In this document: piece by piece, positions 58,807 to 64,000 of the stretch
How the letters are laid out: every line of letters starts with the position of its first letter
How positions within the stretch are numbered: the stretch's first letter is position 1
From: Pseudomonas versuta
GTDB taxonomy: Bacteria; Pseudomonadota; Gammaproteobacteria; Pseudomonadales; Pseudomonadaceae
Direction of reading: 5' to 3'
DNA length: 64,000 bases
Assembly: GCF_001294575.1 (NCBI RefSeq)
Contig: NZ_CP012676.1
Location: 1,612,001 to 1,676,000, forward strand
The notes under the pieces: generated by a model
What the model was told of the DNA's origin: nothing
The model's input: only the letters and a program-made list of their open reading frames with translations
The model's database searches: none
Made by a program: the position numbers and the translations under genes

Positions 58807-59235
58807 ATGAGCTTCACTTCTCTGGGTCCAATTGCTGAGGGGGGCATTCGCCTGCCTCTTGGTTCTTTCAAGGTCCCGGCCGGATTCCCGTCCCCAGCTG
58901 CAGACCATCTCGAAAAGGAAATCTCGTTAGACCAACTGCTGAACATCCGCGCTCCGCATGTTTACCTGGTATCAATCGATGGGGATAGCATGCAGGGAGC
59001 TGGGATCTATTCCGGGGATGTGGCCGTTGTCGACCGCTCACTCGAACCGGTCCACGGCGATGTGGTTGTAGCGTTGCTCAATAACGATCCGATTTGCAAA
59101 CGTCTTTGCTTGCGAGAAAAGAAGGTCATTCTTCAGTCTGAAAACTCGAAATACCCAGACCGGCACGTGCTCGAAGGAGACGATCTCTCCATTTGGGGAG
59201 TGATCACTTACACAGTGCGCAGCCATGGCAATTAA
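58807..59235 (+). CDS. umuD: UmuD-type error-prone polymerase processivity subunit
   Basis: This 142-residue S24-family protein has the self-cleavage pair A25-G26 (VPAGFPSPA), nucleophile S61 (DGDSMQGAG) and general base K98 (PICKRL). After RecA-driven cleavage, UmuD' joins UmuC to form polymerase V. It overlaps umuC by 11 nt. With umuC disrupted, UmuD has no complete partner encoded here. Confidence 0.9.
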   Translation: MSFTSLGPIAEGGIRLPLGSFKVPAGFPSPAADHLEKEISLDQLLNIRAPHVYLVSIDGDSMQGAGIYSGDVAVVDRSLEPVHGDVVVALLNNDPICKRLCLREKKVILQSENSKYPDRHVLEGDDLSIWGVITYTVRSHGN

Positions 59236-59368
59236 GCCAGATCCAGTATTCGCGCTCATCGATTGCAACAGCTTCTATGCCAGCTGTGAGCGTGTGTTTC
59301 GTCCTGATCTGGCCAAAGTACCCATCGTGGTACTGAGCAACAATGATCTGAGGGGTGGGAAATGTTAG
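59225..59368 (+). pseudogene. umuC: umuC 5' fragment, interrupted
   Basis: The frame encodes the first 40 residues of a Y-family polymerase ([38 protein letters not shown]), then enters the inserted segment and stops at 59366. The metal-binding Asp and the YASCE steric region are present. The palm and the rest follow 3.3 kb downstream at 62622. Joining at TGA (59344-59346 / 62621-62623) gives SNNDGCVIARS without any change. Confidence 0.9.
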
Positions 59369-59490
59369 TAATTCGTGTACAGCCCGCGTAACTCGTGACG
59401 TACTCCGGAGCCCCCATTTCCGACCCTACGAAAACCCACGCAAGATAACGAACCGAGAAACGTAAAATTTTTGCTTCTAGGTCTTTATTT

Positions 59491-59506
59491 GGAAATGTTT
59501 ATTTCC
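59491..59506. promoter_or_regulatory. Candidate TetR operator
   Basis: GGAAAT-gttt-ATTTCC is a perfect palindrome 13 nt before the tetR-family ATG and would sit in its promoter. It is the likely autoregulatory site and may also control the downstream genes. Confidence 0.6.
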
Positions 59507-59518
59507 TATACTGGCCCC

Positions 59519-60127
59519 ATGGTCACCAAATCTGAAATTTCTGCCCGCCCCGGCCGGCCACGCGAGTTCGACACCCAAGCGGCGCTGGACAAGGCGATCA
59601 CGCGTTTCAGTGAATATGGATTCCACGGCACCTCGATCTCGGACTTGAATGCGTGTCTGGGGCTCACTTCGGGCAGCATCTACAAGGCCTGGGGCGACAA
59701 GCGTGGCCTGTTCCTGGCAGCGCTTGATCGGTATATCGCGCTCCGTGCAGAAGCTATTGCTGCTTGCCTGGCGAGCGCACACTCGGGCCGTGACAAAATC
59801 GAGTCCCTACTCACTCACTATGCACGCCTTAGCTGCGAGGCGACAGGCCTTACAGGATGTCTGGTGGTCGAAACCGCCGTTGAGCTTTCGTTGGCGGATA
59901 AAGAGATTGCAACCTTGATCGCTGCGCAGCAGAACAGGCGAGAAGCCCAACTGCGCCGTCTGATCGAGGAGGGCCAGCTTGATGGTTCTATCCGTAAGGA
60001 GCTCGATCCCGCCAATATGGCAAAATTGCTTTTGACCCTTCAGCAGGGTATGCGGGTGGTCGGCAAAACGAAAACTGATGCCAAGCGAATGCTTGGAATG
60101 GTTTGCGAGCTGATGCAGTTGCTTTAA
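59519..60127 (+). CDS. TetR-family regulator
   Basis: This 202-residue repressor has an N-terminal HTH (DTQAALDKAITRFSEYGFHGTSISDLNACLGLTSGSIYKAWGDKRGLFLAAL) and a helical ligand-binding domain. It probably senses a substrate of the genes downstream, as CifR senses epoxides in P. aeruginosa. The ATG at 59519 follows a palindromic operator. Confidence 0.88.
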   Translation: MVTKSEISARPGRPREFDTQAALDKAITRFSEYGFHGTSISDLNACLGLTSGSIYKAWGDKRGLFLAALDRYIALRAEAIAACLASAHSGRDKIESLLTHYARLSCEATGLTGCLVVETAVELSLADKEIATLIAAQQNRREAQLRRLIEEGQLDGSIRKELDPANMAKLLLTLQQGMRVVGKTKTDAKRMLGMVCELMQLL

Positions 60128-60175
60128 TAGTATTTTACTTAATTAGGAAACGATCAATTCCATTTAGGGGGAGTC

Positions 60176-61117
60176 ATGAACGTTCGATCAGAGCAGCCGC
60201 AGTACGTTGGCGCAGATTTCATGATGCGCACCGATTTCTGGAAGTGCTTTCACCATGCAAGTGCGCGAGTTGGCGATGTCAATCTTCACTACGTTGAGGG
60301 AGGTGAGGGCCCGCCTGTATTGCTGATTCCTGGCTGGCCACAGAGCTGGTATGCATGGCGCTATGTAATGCCCCAATTGGTGGATGCCGGTTATCGAGTC
60401 ATTGCGGTCGACCCTCGCGGTATGGGGGAAAGTGATGCACCGATAGATGATTATGATCTGGGTACTGTAGCCGCTGAACTGCGCTCATTTGCTGAAACAA
60501 TAGGGCTATTCGAAAGAGGGCCTATCGATGTTGTGGGGCACGACGTAGGCGCTTGGATTGCTTATGCGTGGGCTGCAGACTGGCGCTCGGATATCCGACG
60601 CATCGCATTGCTTGACGCTTTGATTCCCGGCGTTTCTGCGCCGCGTACTGACCTGTCCGTCGATGAGGCTAACCGACGTAGTTGGCATTTTGCGTTCAAC
60701 CAACTCGACGATCTCCCAGAGCTGTTGATTAGCGGACGCGAAGACGTGTTTCTCACTTGGTTGTTTCGTGTCAAGTCACTGCAGCCCTGGACTATCACTG
60801 CCGAAGACATCGCCGTTTATGCACGTCAGCTGGCCGCACCTGGCGCATTACGAGCCGCGACCCGCTACTACCAGTGCGCCTTGTCGCCAGAAGGAGTTGC
60901 CGCAAACCGGCTTCGCGCTGAGAAGCCACTTGATATACCGGTGCTGGCGTTGGGGGCGGATCGAGGGGTCGGCGATCATATTGTCAAGGCGTTGCAGGCC
61001 TTGGCGACTAATGTTCAGGGTGATGTGATCCTTGACGCCGGCCACTATCTGCCAGAAGAAGCCGCCAATCGAATAGCCGATTTGTTGGTGGACTTCCTCA
61101 AGCCGCAAGGGAAATAA
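60176..61117 (+). CDS. Cif-like epoxide hydrolase (alpha/beta hydrolase)
   Basis: This 313-residue protein has the alpha/beta hydrolase core: oxyanion-hole region IPGWPQSWYAWRYVMPQL, nucleophile D123 in GHDVG and base H290 in AGHYLPEE. Cap-domain residues H171 (WHF) and Y231/Y232 match the His/Tyr ring-opening pair of Cif, the CFTR-inhibitory epoxide hydrolase of P. aeruginosa. An Asp, not the Cif Glu, lies at the charge-relay position (D147, LLDALIPG). No signal peptide is seen, whereas Cif is secreted, so it probably detoxifies epoxides inside the cell. Confidence 0.8.
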   Translation: MNVRSEQPQYVGADFMMRTDFWKCFHHASARVGDVNLHYVEGGEGPPVLLIPGWPQSWYAWRYVMPQLVDAGYRVIAVDPRGMGESDAPIDDYDLGTVAAELRSFAETIGLFERGPIDVVGHDVGAWIAYAWAADWRSDIRRIALLDALIPGVSAPRTDLSVDEANRRSWHFAFNQLDDLPELLISGREDVFLTWLFRVKSLQPWTITAEDIAVYARQLAAPGALRAATRYYQCALSPEGVAANRLRAEKPLDIPVLALGADRGVGDHIVKALQALATNVQGDVILDAGHYLPEEAANRIADLLVDFLKPQGK

Positions 61118-61118
61118 C

Positions 61119-61559
61119 ATGCCTTTGTTCCTGTTTCTCCTAGCCGCCGCCGCTGGCGTGATGCTGCCCCTGCAGGCGGTCGTGAATGCCCGGTTGGGAC
61201 GGGCAATAGGCGGCCCTCTGTGGGCAGCAGCGCTCTCGTCGGTGGTTGTAGCGACGATACTTGCCTCCCTCGCGCTGGCCTCAGGGAAGCCTTGGCCAAG
61301 ACTTTCTCAGATGACAGGCCTACCTTGGTGGGCCTGGATCGGAGGGCTATGCGGCGCTGTTGTGCTGTCCGCAATGACCGCCGTCGCTCCTCGTATTGGC
61401 GCCGCCAACATGATCGCATTGGTCATGACAGGGCAGGTTCTTGCGGCCATGACTCTGGATCGCCTGGGTTGGTTCGAGATGGCTATACAGCCCTTTAGCG
61501 TTCAACGAATGGCGGCGGCAGTATTACTAATTGCTGGTGCGGTGCTGATGAGTGTTTAG
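61119..61559 (+). CDS. YdcZ-type DMT transporter
   Basis: This 146-residue membrane protein has about five hydrophobic segments, the single-half form of YdcZ/DUF606 DMT transporters (FLLAAAAGVMLPLQAVVNARLGRAIGGPLWAAALSSVV). It starts 1 nt after the hydrolase stop, so the two are co-translated; it may export the product or substrate of the hydrolase. Confidence 0.8.
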   Translation: MPLFLFLLAAAAGVMLPLQAVVNARLGRAIGGPLWAAALSSVVVATILASLALASGKPWPRLSQMTGLPWWAWIGGLCGAVVLSAMTAVAPRIGAANMIALVMTGQVLAAMTLDRLGWFEMAIQPFSVQRMAAAVLLIAGAVLMSV

Positions 61560-61680
61560 GTTTCCAAAAAGCTCTGAGGCGTGGGCGCGCGATATTTGCT
61601 GCCGATGAGGAGTTGGTCGTAAACGCTCATCACATCGGAGCCGTTTACGGCCTTAACATTACGATTTAAAGGTAGAGCAT

Positions 61681-62427
61681 ATGAAGAGTCTGGAAGGAAA
61701 AGTGGCACTCGTTACCGGTGCATCCAAAGGTATTGGCGCTGCCATCGCGAAGGCACTGGCCGCGCAGGGCGCTGCAGTGGTTGTTGGTTATGCCAAAAGC
61801 CAATCGGCAGCCGAAACGGTAGTTGCTCAAATTACAGCGGCAGGAGGACGGGCAACGGCGACAGGTGGCGACGTCACTAAAGCTGAAGACGCCGAGGCGT
61901 TTGTTCAGTCAGCCATTGACGAATTTGGTCGCTTGGATATCGTGGTCAATAACTCCGGGATTTATGCTTTTAGCCCAATCGAAGAGGTTACTGAGGACGA
62001 TTTCCATCTTCAATTCAATACCAACGTGCTAGGCCTACTCCTAATGACTCGTGCAGCCGTCAAACACCTGGGCGAAGGCGCCAGCATCATCAACATCAGC
62101 TCGAGTATCACCTCCCTGTTGCCAGCAGACTCCGTTCTTTACAGCGGCACAAAAGCTGCTGTCGACGCCATTACCGGGGTGCTTGCTAAAGAGTTAGCTC
62201 CGCGCAAAATCCGCGTAAACGCGATTAATCCGGGATATACGGAAACCGAGGGCACCCATCGCACCGGTATCACCGGGTCGGATATGGAAAAAAATCTGAT
62301 TGCCTCGACGCCTCTAGGTCGGGGCGGAAAGCCCGAAGATATTGCCGATGTGGCCGTGATCCTGGCTTCGGATGCTGCGCGTTGGCTGACGGGGGAGCGG
62401 CTTTTCGCCTCCGGAGGGATGCGTTAG
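61681..62427 (+). CDS. SDR-family oxidoreductase
   Basis: This 248-residue NAD(P)H-dependent reductase has the cofactor motif TGASKGIGAA, NNSG, the catalytic Ser in INISSSITSLL and YSGTK (Tyr/Lys). It resembles FabG-like proteins but is probably a detoxification or degradation enzyme here. It has its own leader of 120 nt after the transporter gene, and is the last gene of the inserted block. Confidence 0.85.
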   Translation: MKSLEGKVALVTGASKGIGAAIAKALAAQGAAVVVGYAKSQSAAETVVAQITAAGGRATATGGDVTKAEDAEAFVQSAIDEFGRLDIVVNNSGIYAFSPIEEVTEDDFHLQFNTNVLGLLLMTRAAVKHLGEGASIINISSSITSLLPADSVLYSGTKAAVDAITGVLAKELAPRKIRVNAINPGYTETEGTHRTGITGSDMEKNLIASTPLGRGGKPEDIADVAVILASDAARWLTGERLFASGGMR

Positions 62428-62621
62428 CCCGCATAGATTCGAATAACATGAGAAGGGTGCCGTGCTTATCAGTCATCTGAGACTGGTTACAGGCATAAAG
62501 CCTGGCACGATATTGTATTGATATCGCACCTGCGCTCTCAACGGGAAAATGTTAGGAGCTTATTGTGTTGTAGAATCAACAGGTTGTGGCTTACTAACAG
62601 TTAGTATCATTCAGATCGACT

Positions 62622-63782
62622 GACGGCTGCGTAATTGCTCGCAGCTATGACGCCAAGCCCCACGTGAAAATGGGGGAGCCGTATTTCCAGATAAAGCATC
62701 GCCTGGAGAAGCTGGGCATTGTGGCCTTCTCATCGAACTATGCGCTGTATGGCGACATGAGCGAGCGGGTCATGAGCTTGATCGAAGCGATGGTGCCGGC
62801 GGTGGAGGTCTACAGCATTGATGAGTCATTCGCTGATCTGACCGGCATAGCTGATGCTTCGGCCATGGGGCGGAAAATACGCAGCCGCATATTTCAATGT
62901 ACCGGCATCCCCGTCGGCGTAGGGATCGCGCATACCAAAACCCTGGCCAAGCTAGCCAACCACACTGCGAAGCGATTACAGGCCCAAACCGGCGGGGTCG
63001 TGAACCTATGCGGGGACTTTGAACGCGATTGGGTGCTGCGTAATACAGACGTCTCTGAGGTGTGGGGGGTAGGGCGGAAAATGACTGCACACCTGGAAAC
63101 AATGGGCATTCGTACTGCCATGGACCTAGCCAAGGCTGATCCGTGGACGCTGCGCAAGAAATTCAGCATCGTTATTGAGAAAACCGCCCGGGAGTTAGCC
63201 GGGACGCCTTGTCTTGAGCTGGACGAGCCTGATCCGCCAAAGCAGGAAATCTGTTGCAGCCGCATGTTCGGCAAACGACTGACTGAGCTGGCACCCATAA
63301 AAGAGGCGGTGGCCACTTACATGATGCGTGCCTCAGAGAAGCTGCGCGCCCAGAAGTCCTACTGTAAAAAGGTTCGGGTCAGTATCCGCACCGGTATGTT
63401 CAATCCGGATGAGGCCAAATACGCCAAGGGAGTGGTGGTAACGCTTCCTTATCCCACTGACGATGTACGGCTGCTGACAAAGGCTGCAGTGGATGCACTC
63501 GATCATGTATTTCAACCCGGATTTAAGTACAGCAAGGCTGAGGTCTTGCTGCTGGACCTTCGGCAGCCTGGTGAGTTTTCAGATGATCTGTTTGCAGTTA
63601 ACCAGCCGGCAGAAGCATCCCGGGTGATGGCTGTGCTGGATGAAATCAATGGTCGCTGGGGAAGGGGTACGCTGCGTGCAGCGAGTGTGCCGAGCAACCC
63701 CGATTGGGGTATGAGGCGAGAGATGATGAGTCAGAGCTACACGACACAGATTCAGCAATTATGGCAGGTGTCTTGTAGGTAG
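62622..63782 (+). pseudogene. umuC: umuC 3' fragment, interrupted
   Basis: The frame begins at the right junction (D-GCVIARSYDAKPHVKMGEPYFQI) and runs to the normal stop, with SIDESFADLTG (catalytic acidic residues) and the helix-hairpin-helix region VWGVGRKMTAHLETMGI. With the 5' piece the restored protein is 426 residues, normal for UmuC/RulB. The fragment alone may start at 62664 but lacks the first metal-binding residues, so it should be inactive unless the insert excises. Confidence 0.9.
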
Positions 63783-63906
63783 ATGGGAAGTGGATTTTCA
63801 GTTGGCAGGACGCCAAGGAAGGTTGATATGTGCGTCGGGAGATATTCGGGGAATTGCTACTCAGGGTCAAGCATCGTGGGGCGTCGTTGCAGCGAGCGCG
63901 AGATGC

Positions 63907-63931
63907 AAAGCCCTGATTTCATTGGGCTTTT
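63907..63931 (+). terminator. Terminator after umuC
   Basis: AAAGCCC-N10-GGGCTTT with a short T run. Confidence 0.6.
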
Positions 63932-63934
63932 AGG

Positions 63935-64000
63935 AGTTATGCAAGCATGGGGTGCTAGGGGTCGAGTGTTGGAATCACTCCGTCCCGACCATGTTTTTCA
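63935..64000. other. tRNA-arm-like sequence near the right end
   Basis: At about 63963-63992 the sequence folds into GAGTG-ttggaat-CACTC followed by CGTCCCGACCA and a T run, which looks like the T-arm and acceptor end of a tRNA, but the loop lacks the TTC of a true T-loop and no 5' half is present. It may be an attachment-site remnant or just a hairpin. No copy is found near attL. Confidence 0.25.

Larger units (their letters stand above)
59347..62620. mobile_element. 3.27-kb insertion in umuC without a recombinase gene
   Basis: The insert is flanked by a 3-bp direct repeat TGA. Its ends are imperfect inverted repeats: both begin TCTGA and carry TGTTAGTAA 11 nt further in, with 18 of 25 positions equal (right end read in reverse, 5 nt inside the junction). 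It carries four rightward genes, TetR, epoxide hydrolase, YdcZ transporter and SDR. No transposase or integrase is inside, so it was moved in trans or has lost its own enzyme. Confidence 0.75.
4200..64000. mobile_element. Lambdoid siphovirus-type prophage in dusA (right end not seen)
   Basis: The region has a full temperate phage gene set in standard order: integrase, leftward early operon, immunity region, replication, lysis, packaging, head, tail and SOS genes. Late genes run rightward. The tail module follows lambda gene order (G/GT-H-M-L-K-I-J). The repressor has a self-cleavage site, so the prophage should be induced by DNA damage. All key structural genes appear intact. No attR is found, so the right boundary lies at or beyond the end of the window. 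Confidence 0.9.

Noticed and set aside
59347..62620. Insertion in umuC as a group II intron or an integron gene cassette
   Set aside because: There is no intron-encoded reverse transcriptase or typical intron 5' end, and no integrase or recognisable attC; four genes each with own starts argue for a transposon-like passenger.
62664..63782. Shortened UmuC as an intact separate polymerase
   Set aside because: It lacks the first 50 residues with the metal-binding Asp; the frame is continuous upstream to the junction, which marks it as a fragment.

Overview
The window is a Pseudomonas chromosome (most like the P. fluorescens group) carrying one large lambdoid siphovirus-type prophage. Host DNA occupies about 1-4200: a DUF4404 gene, mlaA, the rssB/rssC regulator pair and dusA. 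An integrase gene starts immediately upstream of dusA, so the element sits in the 5' end of dusA, a known attachment site for Pseudomonas islands and prophages. The right attachment site is not seen; phage DNA seems to run to, or nearly to, position 64000, giving at least 59.8 kb.

Phage layout. 4.3-6.3 kb: integrase, a PrtN-like activator and two small coupled genes. 6.4-8.7 kb: an EVE-like/HNH endonuclease with two unknown genes, a likely anti-DNA cargo cassette. 8.7-15.4 kb: the leftward early operon (csrA, RecT and YqaJ recombination genes, small regulators, NdpA), driven from a promoter at about 15.4 kb that overlaps two operators and is followed by a boxA and a hairpin. 15.7-20.2 kb: cargo in the position of lambda rexAB (C-N hydrolase, nucleotidyltransferase, three IS66 fragments, LysR and EamA exporter). 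20.5-22.6 kb: immunity region with a cleavable S24 repressor, Cro and a CII-like protein. Five operators of the form GWAC-N5-GTWC link the immunity region to the leftward promoter. 22.6-26.5 kb: replication (with iterons inside the initiator gene), TraR, DUF1367, NinG and a Q-position gene.

26.6-57.9 kb is the late region: holin-like genes, small and large terminase, DUF4055 portal, MuF, scaffold, capsid, head completion, tail tube, G/GT chaperone with a -1 slippery site, tape measure, M, L, K, I, J, fibre genes, GH19 endolysin and nested Rz/Rz1. Several genes on the opposite strand, a YhaV toxin pair and two lipoproteins interrupt it. At least four late genes are preceded by the same module: an intrinsic terminator followed by a CTGGAGAAAGC-type ribosome binding site.

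58-63.8 kb: an SOS module (SRAP/YedK, a perfect LexA box, umuD, umuC). umuC is split by a 3274-bp segment with imperfect inverted ends and a 3-bp target duplication. It carries a TetR regulator, a Cif-like epoxide hydrolase, a YdcZ transporter and an SDR reductase, but no recombinase. Joining the flanks restores umuC exactly. This split umuC, the operator network with its boxA leader, and the endonuclease cassette are the most interesting parts.
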